Shown: positions 1 to 6,448 of the stretch, piece by piece
How positions within the stretch are numbered: position 1 is the stretch's first letter
How the letters are laid out: every line of letters begins with the position of its first letter
From: an uncultured Curvibacter sp.
GTDB taxonomy: Bacteria; Pseudomonadota; Gammaproteobacteria; Burkholderiales; Burkholderiaceae
DNA: 24,129 bases
Direction: 5' to 3'
Assembly: GCA_946481355.1 (NCBI GenBank)
Contig: CAMLNH010000006.1
Location: 1-24,129, forward strand
Made by a program: the position numbers and the translations under genes
The notes under the pieces: generated by a model
The model's input: only the letters and a program-made list of their open reading frames with translations
The model's database searches: none
What the model was told of the DNA's origin: nothing

Positions 1-487
1 CCTTGCTCATCAGGTAGTCCACCGCGGGGATGGCCTGCTGGTTGGGCGCGGCGCCCGTGTAGAACACGTTCTTGGACAGCTCCTCACCCTCGTACTGCAC
101 GGGGTAGAACAGCAGGCCGTTCATTTCTTCCACGACCGGCAGCACCGACTTGCGCGACACCGAGGTCCAGCAGCCGAAGATCACCGCCACCTTGTCCTGG
201 CCCAGCAGCTGCTTGGTCTTTTCGGCGAACAGCGGCCAGTTGGAGGCCGGGTCCACCACCACGGGCTCGAGCTTCTTGCCCAGCACGCCGCCCTTGGCGT
301 TGATCTCGTCAATGGCCATGAGCACGGTGTCCTTGAGGACGGTCTCGGAAATGGCCATGGTGCCCGACAGGCTGTGCAGCACGCCGACCTTGATGGTGTC
401 GGCCGCCTGGGCGCTCATGGAGGCCAGGCCCAGGGTGGAAACGGCGGTGGCAGCAGCCAGCGCCTTGAGAGTGAAACGACGTTGCAT
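1..487 (-). CDS. urtA: Urea ABC transporter substrate-binding protein UrtA (N-terminal part)
   Basis: Periplasmic binding protein of the high-affinity urea importer UrtABCDE. The gene runs off the left edge; about 162 codons are present. The N-terminus [16 protein letters not shown] and the following Ala-rich stretch ending in SAQA form a signal peptide. The mature part begins [19 protein letters not shown], followed by [36 protein letters not shown] and [14 protein letters not shown]. This set is typical of UrtA/FmdD rather than of LivK-type amino acid binders; the FGCWTS and LFYPVQYEG stretches are the most telling. The ATG at 487 has a GGAG ribosome binding site 7 nt upstream. The leader (488-600) contains an RBS-masking inverted repeat and an operator-like palindrome. 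The rest of the urt operon, and probably urease, should lie beyond the left edge. Confidence 0.9.
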   Translation of the reverse strand, partial: MQRRFTLKALAAATAVSTLGLASMSAQAADTIKVGVLHSLSGTMAISETVLKDTVLMAIDEINAKGGVLGKKLEPVVVDPASNWPLFAEKTKQLLGQDKVAVIFGCWTSVSRKSVLPVVEEMNGLLFYPVQYEGEELSKNVFYTGAAPNQQAIPAVDYLMSK

Positions 488-489
488 GT

Positions 490-556
490 GTGACTCCAGG
501 TGGTTGAACAGAAACCGGGTCGCTGGACACGGAACGTGCAACAGCGATGGAGTCAC
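490..556 (-). promoter_or_regulatory. Inverted repeat in the urtA leader that can mask the ribosome binding site
   Basis: GTGACTCCA (490-498) and TGGAGTCAC (548-556) are perfect 9-bp inverted repeats 49 nt apart. On the urtA transcript the downstream arm contains the GGAG ribosome binding site, which lies just before the ATG at 487. The upstream arm could therefore pair with the RBS. The pairing is seen in the sequence; a regulatory role is inferred. Confidence 0.4.
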
Positions 557-582
557 TCTAGGGACGGGCGGGGGATGGGGAA

Positions 583-600
583 ATACGCCGCATGGCGTAT
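583..600 (-). promoter_or_regulatory. Operator-like palindrome upstream of urtA
   Basis: ATACGCC-GCAT-GGCGTAT is a perfect 7-bp inverted repeat with a 4-nt spacer, about 96 nt upstream of the urtA start. Read on the urtA coding strand it is TACGCCATGCGGCGTAT. This matches 14 of 17 positions of the site upstream of the TonB receptor at 13882-13899, in the same orientation. It is probably a binding site for a dimeric repressor or activator; NikR is a candidate because nikR adjoins the second copy. Confidence 0.55.
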
Positions 601-645
601 GCGGCAGGCCGGTGAGTTGCCACAACCCAGCAAAGACCGGCGCGA

Positions 646-662
646 TGAGCCGCACAGGCTCA
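646..662 (-). terminator. Weak hairpin downstream of the beta-trefoil gene
   Basis: TGAGCC-GCACA-GGCTCA forms a perfect 6-bp stem with a 5-nt loop, 23 nt past the stop codon of the beta-trefoil gene (minus strand). No T-run follows, so intrinsic termination is uncertain. Confidence 0.25.
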
Positions 663-684
663 CGGGATGGCCTGCCTGTTCAGC

Positions 685-1608
685 TCAGGGCAGTATTGCG
701 AACGTCCACAACTGATTGTTCGTCCCGGCCCAGTTTCTGAGGTAGACACCGTTGTCCGACCCCGTGCCGCAGGTGGCCACCGCGTCGAAGGTCGGACAAG
801 GAATGCTGAAACCGTTCACAAGTGGCGTGCGCGCTGGCATCCACATCGAAGGCCTCACGCTCTCGTGATCATCCGGCGGGACCTTCGCGACGAGGTTCAG
901 CCCCGCGATGCCAGCGGCGTGCAGATAAGTCTTGAGCTCGACGTTGCGTATCAGCTGCGTGTTCTGCGGCACCTGGTCCACCAGTTTGGTGATGAGCTGC
1001 CACTGCATGTCTTTCGTGATACCGGTGCTCGGAATACGCGTCACAATGACCGCGCCAGCCGAGGTTCCTTGTAGCAGATGATCGCCCGTCCGCGACGAGA
1101 GATCGTCCGTCCACGACGAGACGAATGCCACCGGCGAGCTGGCGCTACCCTGGTCACCTTGATCCCCATCGTAGGGAATGAACCACCAGTAGCCGTCATC
1201 GGTGCCCGATGATGCGCGCACGACGACGGTGTTGCCATCCACCTGCAAGGTGTAGCCGCCGAAGCGTGTGTCCGAGGTCATCACGTAGCAGTAGCTGTCA
1301 CCCACCTTGGGGCCGAAGATCCAGGAATGAAAGCTGTCCCCGTAGTCGCTCGGATCCGTGCCGAGCACCACCTGCTGGTCGTAGCCACGCCAGCGCAAGG
1401 GCAATCCGGTCTTGCGATGGATGATGGACGTGCCGAGGACCGAGCAGGGCGCGCTTTCGCCGCCCCAGAACATCACACGCACGTCCCACAGCGTGCTATC
1501 AATCGACGAAGACTGCGGCATCATCTGAAGGAAGGGTGTTCCGCCCGGCGGCAAGGCTACACCGAGCGCGATGCGTGAACTGGATTTTGGAACGATCTGG
1601 AATCCCAT
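685..1608 (-). CDS. Tandem beta-trefoil (ricin-B-lectin-like) protein of unknown function
   Basis: The protein has 307 residues and no signal peptide or membrane segment. The start is ATG at 1608, because AAGGAG lies 7 nt upstream; the reading frame stays open further upstream but without support. Trp-containing strand motifs recur at W41 (TLWDVRV), W96 (HSWIF), W142 (YWWFI), W203 (MQWQLI), W256 (SMWMP) and W301 (QLWTFAIL). Spacings are 55 and 46, then 61, then 53 and 45 residues. This looks like two beta-trefoils of three subdomains each, about residues 1-150 and 155-307. Such folds bind sugars or proteins in lectins, toxins and glycosidases; the ligand here cannot be told from sequence. No catalytic domain is attached. 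Codon use is less GC-rich than in neighbouring genes, which suggests an accessory origin. A possible small gene upstream ends 4 nt before this start. Confidence 0.75.
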   Translation of the reverse strand: MGFQIVPKSSSRIALGVALPPGGTPFLQMMPQSSSIDSTLWDVRVMFWGGESAPCSVLGTSIIHRKTGLPLRWRGYDQQVVLGTDPSDYGDSFHSWIFGPKVGDSYCYVMTSDTRFGGYTLQVDGNTVVVRASSGTDDGYWWFIPYDGDQGDQGSASSPVAFVSSWTDDLSSRTGDHLLQGTSAGAVIVTRIPSTGITKDMQWQLITKLVDQVPQNTQLIRNVELKTYLHAAGIAGLNLVAKVPPDDHESVRPSMWMPARTPLVNGFSIPCPTFDAVATCGTGSDNGVYLRNWAGTNNQLWTFAILP

Positions 1609-1612
1609 GTCA

Positions 1613-1846
1613 TCACTCCTTGTTGGCGCGCGGATGATTATGCGCGCGCGGACGCATTTGCAACACCCTTTTCCTTGCTCTGCCGATGTGTGTATCACGC
1701 TTGTGGTGCCAGATACCCAATTCCGCGAGGTAAAGCGCAAACTCCTTCCCATACAGTCTTTCGGCCGCAAGCGCATTGAGTTCGGCGGGTGTGCCGCACC
1801 ACCTCGCCTTCAGTGACAATCCCCCCACAACTCCTGGAACCTCCAT
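1613..1846 (-). CDS. Possible small protein, translationally coupled to the beta-trefoil gene
   Basis: A frame of up to 77 residues ends in TGA 4 nt before the ATG of the beta-trefoil gene, and its last codons supply that gene's AAGGAG ribosome binding site. That is the usual layout of coupled genes. The most protein-like part is TPAELNALAAERLYGKEFAL, followed by YLAELGIWHHKRDTHIGRA and a basic His/Arg-rich tail. Two starts are possible: ATG at 1846, which would overlap the start of the plus-strand SSB-like gene, or TTG at 1819, giving about 68 residues. Neither has a strong ribosome binding site. No family is recognised. It could also be a remnant of a longer gene. Third-position GC is moderate, like the beta-trefoil gene and unlike the rest of the window. 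Confidence 0.4.
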   Translation of the reverse strand: MEVPGVVGGLSLKARWCGTPAELNALAAERLYGKEFALYLAELGIWHHKRDTHIGRARKRVLQMRPRAHNHPRANKE

Positions 1847-2195
1847 GATCGAAGGCCTGATAAGCGGCACCCTGATGGGCCTCGCGCAAGAGCGACAAGG
1901 CAAAAACGACAGTGCTTTTGTGCTGGTCAAGGTGAAAGCCCAGCCCGGCGAGGGCGAGCCCCTGATCGTCAATGTGATCGCCTTTGCGGCTGAGGCCCGC
2001 GCCGCCCTGCTGGCGCTGGACGAGGGGGACAGCGTGGCAGTCTCCGGCACGCTGTCCCCCAAGGTCTGGACCGACAAGCAGGGCAACACCCGGCCCGCGC
2101 TGGACCTGGTGGCCAGCCAGGTGCTGTCGGTGTACCACGTGGACCGCAAGCGCGCGGCCACGGGCGGCCACTCCCCGCCGACAGACAGGCCCTGA
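1845..2195 (+). CDS. Small single-stranded-DNA-binding (OB-fold) protein
   Basis: 116 residues beginning MIEGLISGTLMGLAQERQGK. The pattern is a first strand with a small-residue turn (GLISGTLMG), then FVLVKVKAQ, PLIVNVIAFAAEAR, GDSVAVSGTLSPKVW, and a late strand before VASQVLSVYHVD. This matches the OB fold of SSB-family proteins, including the SGTL-x-W step near residues 70-77. It is shorter than housekeeping SSB and lacks the acidic C-terminal tip that recruits partner proteins, ending instead PPTDRP. It may be an accessory SSB, or a PriB-like protein. The ATG at 1845 is chosen because the OB fold begins there; upstream in-frame codons do not look protein-like. The ribosome binding site is weak. 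Confidence 0.7.
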   Translation: MIEGLISGTLMGLAQERQGKNDSAFVLVKVKAQPGEGEPLIVNVIAFAAEARAALLALDEGDSVAVSGTLSPKVWTDKQGNTRPALDLVASQVLSVYHVDRKRAATGGHSPPTDRP

Positions 2196-2278
2196 AACCG
2201 GCCCGGGGCCACCGGGTCTGCCATCTGGTCTTCCCGGGTGGAACTCCCCATAATGCAGATCGGCACACAGCGGGCGGA

Positions 2279-4681
2279 ATGTTCATGCTGTTTCGATCCC
2301 TGGGGCTCAAGGCCCGGATTCTTCTGGTCGTGACGACTCTGCTCATGGTCGGCATCTGGGGCCTGGCTTGGCGTACCGTGGCCACGATGCAGGGTGATAT
2401 CGAAAAACTGCTGGCCGAGCAGATGTCGACCTCAGCCGACTATGTCGCGTCCGATATCGACGCCAAGATCCAGCTGCGGCTGCGCGCGCTGACACAACTG
2501 GCGCGGTCGATCACACCCGAGCTGATGGAGAACCCGGAGCGCCTGCGCACCCATCTCCGCCAGGCCGACCCCGCCCATTCGCTGCTGGAGATGGGGTTTT
2601 TCGTCTTGAACGCGAACGGTACGGTCATCGCGGATCAATTCACGATCCTGCGCGGGGTCGGGACGTCCTTCAAGGACCGTCCTTTCTTTCAGGATGCGGT
2701 GAAGTCTTCCGGCGCGGTAGTCTCCGACCCGGTGCTGGGACGGCTCAACAACCGGCCGCTCGTGAGCATGGCCATCGCTCTGCGAGACGCGAGCGGGCAG
2801 GTGCTGGGCGTGCTGTCCTGCTCCATGTACCCCTCGAACCCCGACCTTTTCGGTCGCATGGAAGGCACCCGCCTGGGACGCACGGGCTACTTCATCGTCA
2901 TCTCGCCGAAGAGTCGCACGATCGTGTCGGCGACAGACACCAAGCGCATCCTGCAGAACGTGCCAGCCGGCGCCAACCGCCTGCTGGACCGACGCATCCG
3001 GGAAGGCTACGACGGCCCGGGCATCGCCACCACCTCGCTCGGGCGCGAGACGCTCACGGTCAGCCGGCGCCTGTCCAGCACAGGCTGGCTCCTCGTCGCC
3101 GGCATCGAGACCGAGGAAATCTTTGCCCCCATCAATAGCCAGAAACAGCAGATCTACCTCCTGGCCCTGTTCATGACGGCGGCGATGGTCCTGGTGCTGC
3201 GCGCCGTGCTAGCGCGGATGCTGGTGCCGCTGGTCAAGGCCAGCTCGTCCATGCGGCAGATGGTCGACGGCAAGACTGCCTTTGCGCCGCTGCCGGTGCA
3301 TCGCAATGACGAGATCGGCCAGTTGATCGAGAGCTTCAACGCCCTGGTGCTCTGGCGCACGGTGGCCGAGCACCAGATGGAGTTTCTGGCCCATCACGAC
3401 CCTCTCACCGCCCTGCCCAACCGTCTGCTGGTGGAGGACCGCTTCGGTCAGGCTGCGGGTTTTGCCGATCGCAGCAAACACCACGTGGCCCTGCTCTTGC
3501 TCGACCTGGATCGCTTCAAGTCCATCAACGACACTCTGGGCCACGGCCTGGGTGACGCGCTGCTCAAGCAGATCGCCAGCCGGCTGTGCGACTGCCTGCG
3601 CGACACCGACACGCTGAGTCGCCAGGGCGGCGACGAGTTCCTGGTGCTGCTGCCTGCGCTGGAAAATGGTGACGCGACCCTCCCCGTCCTGGACAAGCTG
3701 ATGAACTGTCTGCAGGCGCCCTTCCATGTCGAGGGCCACGAGCTCACCACCACCGCCTCGATCGGGGTGGCTCTCTACCCTCAGGACGGCACGGATTTCA
3801 GCACCCTGCTCAAGCACGCCGACATGGCCATGTACCAGGCCAAGGAGACTGGCGGCAACAGCTACTGCTTCTTCGATCAGCGCATGAATGTCGAAATCAT
3901 TGAAAACCTCGCGATGCGCAACGGCTTGAAGCTGGCCGTGGAACGCCAGGAACTGGTGATTCATTACCAACCGCAAATCCAGCTTGCCACCGGCGCCGTG
4001 ATCGGGGTCGAAGCCCTGATCCGCTGGCAGCATCCGAGGTTCGGCCTGATCCCGCCCGGGCGTTTCATCCCCGTGGCGGAAGACAGCGGCCTGATCGTGC
4101 CCATCGGCGCCTGGGTGCTGCACGAGGCCTGCCGCCAGGCCATGGCCTGGCAGGCTGCGGGCCTGCCGCCCCTGATCATGGCCGTCAATCTCTCGGCCGT
4201 GCAGTTCAAACGCGGCGACTTGCAACAGACCGTGGTGGACGCCCTGCAGAGTTCAGGGCTGGCACCGCATCTGCTGGAACTGGAGCTGACCGAATCCATC
4301 CTGATCCAGGATACCGAGGGCGTGCTCGCCACTGTCCGGGCTCTCAAAAACCTGGGGCTGAAACTCTCCATCGACGACTTCGGCACCGGCTACTCCAGCC
4401 TGTCCTACCTCAAGCGCCTGGCGGTCGACAAGATCAAGATCGACCAGAGCTTCGTGCGCGAGCTGGCCACGGACACGGAGGATGCGGCCATCGTGCACGC
4501 CATCATCCAGATGGCCCACGGCCTGAATCTGGTCACCATCGCCGAAGGCGTGGAAGACGCCGTCACACTGGAAAACCTGCATCGCTTCCAGTGCGACGAG
4601 GTCCAGGGCTATCACTACGCCCGCCCCATGCCGGCCGGGGAATTTGAGCGTTTTCTGGCCCAGGCAGCGGCAACGACCTGA
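2279..4681 (+). CDS. Membrane Cache-HAMP-GGDEF-EAL cyclic-di-GMP protein
   Basis: 800 residues. A transmembrane helix lies near 12-30, a periplasmic double-Cache sensor from about 35 to 285, a second helix near 292-312, HAMP at about 313-365, GGDEF at about 370-535 and EAL at about 550-795. The cyclase motif GGDEF (450-454) is intact and is preceded by the inhibitory I-site RDTD (441-444), five residues upstream as expected. The EAL domain keeps EAL (578-580), NLSA, ELTES, DDFGTG, KID and EGVE, so both activities look possible. Such proteins make or degrade c-di-GMP in response to a periplasmic ligand. The Cache part is clearly related to that of the cyclase at 14422-16062. The start is ATG at 2279, with a second ATG two codons later. 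Confidence 0.93.
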   Translation: MFMLFRSLGLKARILLVVTTLLMVGIWGLAWRTVATMQGDIEKLLAEQMSTSADYVASDIDAKIQLRLRALTQLARSITPELMENPERLRTHLRQADPAHSLLEMGFFVLNANGTVIADQFTILRGVGTSFKDRPFFQDAVKSSGAVVSDPVLGRLNNRPLVSMAIALRDASGQVLGVLSCSMYPSNPDLFGRMEGTRLGRTGYFIVISPKSRTIVSATDTKRILQNVPAGANRLLDRRIREGYDGPGIATTSLGRETLTVSRRLSSTGWLLVAGIETEEIFAPINSQKQQIYLLALFMTAAMVLVLRAVLARMLVPLVKASSSMRQMVDGKTAFAPLPVHRNDEIGQLIESFNALVLWRTVAEHQMEFLAHHDPLTALPNRLLVEDRFGQAAGFADRSKHHVALLLLDLDRFKSINDTLGHGLGDALLKQIASRLCDCLRDTDTLSRQGGDEFLVLLPALENGDATLPVLDKLMNCLQAPFHVEGHELTTTASIGVALYPQDGTDFSTLLKHADMAMYQAKETGGNSYCFFDQRMNVEIIENLAMRNGLKLAVERQELVIHYQPQIQLATGAVIGVEALIRWQHPRFGLIPPGRFIPVAEDSGLIVPIGAWVLHEACRQAMAWQAAGLPPLIMAVNLSAVQFKRGDLQQTVVDALQSSGLAPHLLELELTESILIQDTEGVLATVRALKNLGLKLSIDDFGTGYSSLSYLKRLAVDKIKIDQSFVRELATDTEDAAIVHAIIQMAHGLNLVTIAEGVEDAVTLENLHRFQCDEVQGYHYARPMPAGEFERFLAQAAATT

Positions 4682-4727
4682 CTGGCGACTTGACGCCCTG
4701 TGCCCAGGTGAAACCGGCCTGCGGCCT

Positions 4728-5786
4728 TTATGGGGTCCGGCCCAGCAGACGCAGAAAGTAATCGGTGATGGCGTGGTTCAACCGCGGCACCTCGACCGCA
4801 CGATCGAAATCCGGTGGGTCCCGGATGAGCTCAGGGATGGCCCCGCCCCCGGCTGGAGGCAGCGGGCTCAGCAACGCACCATGGCCGCCGGTGGGCAGGT
4901 CCACAAGCCGGATGCAGTTGGCGACGCAGACCTGCAGCACCCGCTCACTGTGAAAACGTGGCACGAGCCAGCGATCGGCCCGCGCGCTGATGAGGGCCAG
5001 GGCCGCGCGCGGCGTGCGTAGCGAGTCCATGTCGAAATCCGCGGCAAAAGGCACCCCGGCCACGATGGCCGTGATGCGTGGCTCGCGGTGCTCGTACCAG
5101 CCCGCATCGTCGAACTTGCGGTCGTTGACCGAGCGCACGATGGCCTTCTTGATGCCGTCGAGTACACCGCCCGTGAGCGAGGTCGTCGGGCCGGCACAGG
5201 CGTGAAAATCTTCTTCCAGATGGTCCTGGCAGTGCTGGCGCAGCAACGCAGGCGACCAGCGCCCACCGGCCAGGCTCAGGGCCGTGTGACCGCCGGCCGA
5301 CATGCCGTACATGCCCACGCGTGACAGATCCAGACCGAAGCGGTGCTCGGCCTGCAGCCGGTCGATGGCACGCGACACCTCCAGCGGCCGGCGCCGCCAG
5401 CTCGGCGGCCCGGGTTCGCTGTCATCCCTGTGGTTGTCGGCATGGTGTTCGGGCAGGGCCACGACAAAACCGGCGTCAACCAAGGTGCGTGCGAGGTCGA
5501 AGTAGACCCAGGGCGAGGCCGGGGAGCCGTGGGAAATCACGATCAGCCGGCGAGGACCTGCGGCAGGCTGGGCATCGACGGCCACGTCCAGGCTGAACAG
5601 CCCACGCTGCTGCGGCCGAGCAGGCTCGTCCGTCGGATAGAAAACCGTCACCGGGCCGGAGATGGCATCTAGGGGCAGCTCGGCCATGCCGACTGCGGCA
5701 AGCGCGGCCGACCCGTAGCAAGCCACCGCCAGCCACAGCGTAGCACCGAGCAGGCACCGGGACATGGCCAGGACAGGGCCGGCCAT
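4728..5786 (-). CDS. Exported alpha/beta hydrolase (dienelactone hydrolase / PAF-acetylhydrolase-like)
   Basis: 352 residues. A hydrophobic N-terminal segment ending SAALA is a likely signal peptide; an ATG seven codons in (5765) would fit it better. The alpha/beta hydrolase core shows LIVISHGSPAS as the oxyanion-hole strand and GMYGMSAGGHT with nucleophile S163 in G-x-S-x-G. Acid and base candidates are the Asp of ISARADRW and the His of TGGHGALLS. The HGSP plus MSAGG combination resembles the platelet-activating-factor acetylhydrolase/dienelactone hydrolase group, so an ester substrate is likely, but which one is unknown. The start codon follows the GNAT stop by 2 nt and a GGAGG precedes it, so the two genes form one operon. 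It converges with the GGDEF-EAL gene. Confidence 0.85.
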   Translation of the reverse strand: MAGPVLAMSRCLLGATLWLAVACYGSAALAAVGMAELPLDAISGPVTVFYPTDEPARPQQRGLFSLDVAVDAQPAAGPRRLIVISHGSPASPWVYFDLARTLVDAGFVVALPEHHADNHRDDSEPGPPSWRRRPLEVSRAIDRLQAEHRFGLDLSRVGMYGMSAGGHTALSLAGGRWSPALLRQHCQDHLEEDFHACAGPTTSLTGGVLDGIKKAIVRSVNDRKFDDAGWYEHREPRITAIVAGVPFAADFDMDSLRTPRAALALISARADRWLVPRFHSERVLQVCVANCIRLVDLPTGGHGALLSPLPPAGGGAIPELIRDPPDFDRAVEVPRLNHAITDYFLRLLGRTP

Positions 5787-5788
5787 GA

Positions 5789-6274
5789 TCAGCCTCCGCC
5801 CAGCGTGTAGAGCTGCTCGCGGACCTCCTTGCCCCAGCGTGCACCGCGCTCGCTGCTGGCCAGGCGAAAGCCGTGCTTTTCGTAGAGGTGGCGCGCCGCG
5901 TGCAGCCCGTCGAAAGTCCAGAGATGCACGCGCCGGTAGCTGCGCTGGCGGCAGAAATCCATGGCTGCGTCCAGCAGCTGGCCACCCAGGCCCTGCCCGC
6001 GGGTGGCGTCCGAGGTGATGAACCAGCGCAGGTGCGCGCCCTGCTCGGCGTAGTGCGCGCCGTCGATCGCGATGGAGCCGTGGATGGCCTCGCCGTCGAG
6101 CACCAGCCACAGGCCGTCGCGCCCCTCGGTGTAACGCTCGCAGAAAGACGCCAGCTCGCCGGCCACCTTGGCCTCGAACGCCAGCCCGAAACCCACCTGG
6201 GCTGCGTAGTAACTGGCGTGCAGTTCGGTGATGCGGCCGATGCAGCCGGGGCGGTAACCGTGGTGGATGCGCAT
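5789..6274 (-). CDS. GNAT-family N-acetyltransferase
   Basis: 161 residues, one GNAT domain. The acetyl-CoA-binding motif A is visible as LRWFITSDATRGQGLGGQLL (Q/R-x-x-G-x-G around residue 93), followed by the helix DAAMDFCR. The motif B end, RHLYEKHGFRLASSE, is typical. The middle part, FCERYTEGRDGLWLVLDGEA, followed by IHGSIAID, matches acetyltransferases often found attached to MarR regulators in Burkholderiales. The acetylated substrate cannot be predicted. It is the first gene of a two-gene unit with the hydrolase downstream, whose start is 2 nt after this stop. Confidence 0.88.
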   Translation of the reverse strand: MRIHHGYRPGCIGRITELHASYYAAQVGFGLAFEAKVAGELASFCERYTEGRDGLWLVLDGEAIHGSIAIDGAHYAEQGAHLRWFITSDATRGQGLGGQLLDAAMDFCRQRSYRRVHLWTFDGLHAARHLYEKHGFRLASSERGARWGKEVREQLYTLGGG

Positions 6275-6448
6275 AAGAACGTCTCGAACAGGAAGACCCC
6301 GGGCGGGTGCATGTCCAGCCGGCCCCGGCCGGCTTCACACCACAGTGTAGTGAGAAGCAGCCGCGGTGCGTGAAAAAAGACAGGGCGAGTCCATAGACAC
6401 AGGCAGGGGTCTGGTCACAGAATCGGGTCAGCAAGCCGTTCATCTGCC
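6275..6448. promoter_or_regulatory. Divergent promoter region with a perfect GC-rich palindrome
   Basis: This 174-bp gap separates the minus-strand GNAT gene from the plus-strand EAL gene and must hold both promoters. It includes a perfect inverted repeat AGCCGGCC-CC-GGCCGGCT (6317-6334, 8-bp arms) 43 nt upstream of the GNAT start, which may be an operator or a transcript hairpin. No convincing -35/-10 pair is visible. Confidence 0.4.

Noticed and set aside
604..625. Sigma-54-like promoter for urtA (GG-N10-GC in TGGCAACTCACCGGC, minus strand)
   Set aside because: The -24 side resembles TGGCA but the -12 side is CGGC instead of TTGC. GG-N10-GC is common by chance at this GC content, so I do not list it as a feature.
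1571..1816. Plus-strand frame of 81 codons opposite the beta-trefoil 5' end
   Set aside because: It overlaps the start of a supported gene, has no ribosome binding site, and the minus-strand frame over the same bases fits a gene junction better.
4682..4727. Terminator between the GGDEF-EAL gene and the hydrolase gene
   Set aside because: Only a 4-bp GGCC stem was found in the 46-bp gap, too weak to call.
5787..6443. Upstream extension of the alpha/beta hydrolase frame through the GNAT gene
   Set aside because: The extension is out of frame with the GNAT gene, is Arg-rich, and a proper start with ribosome binding site exists at 5786.
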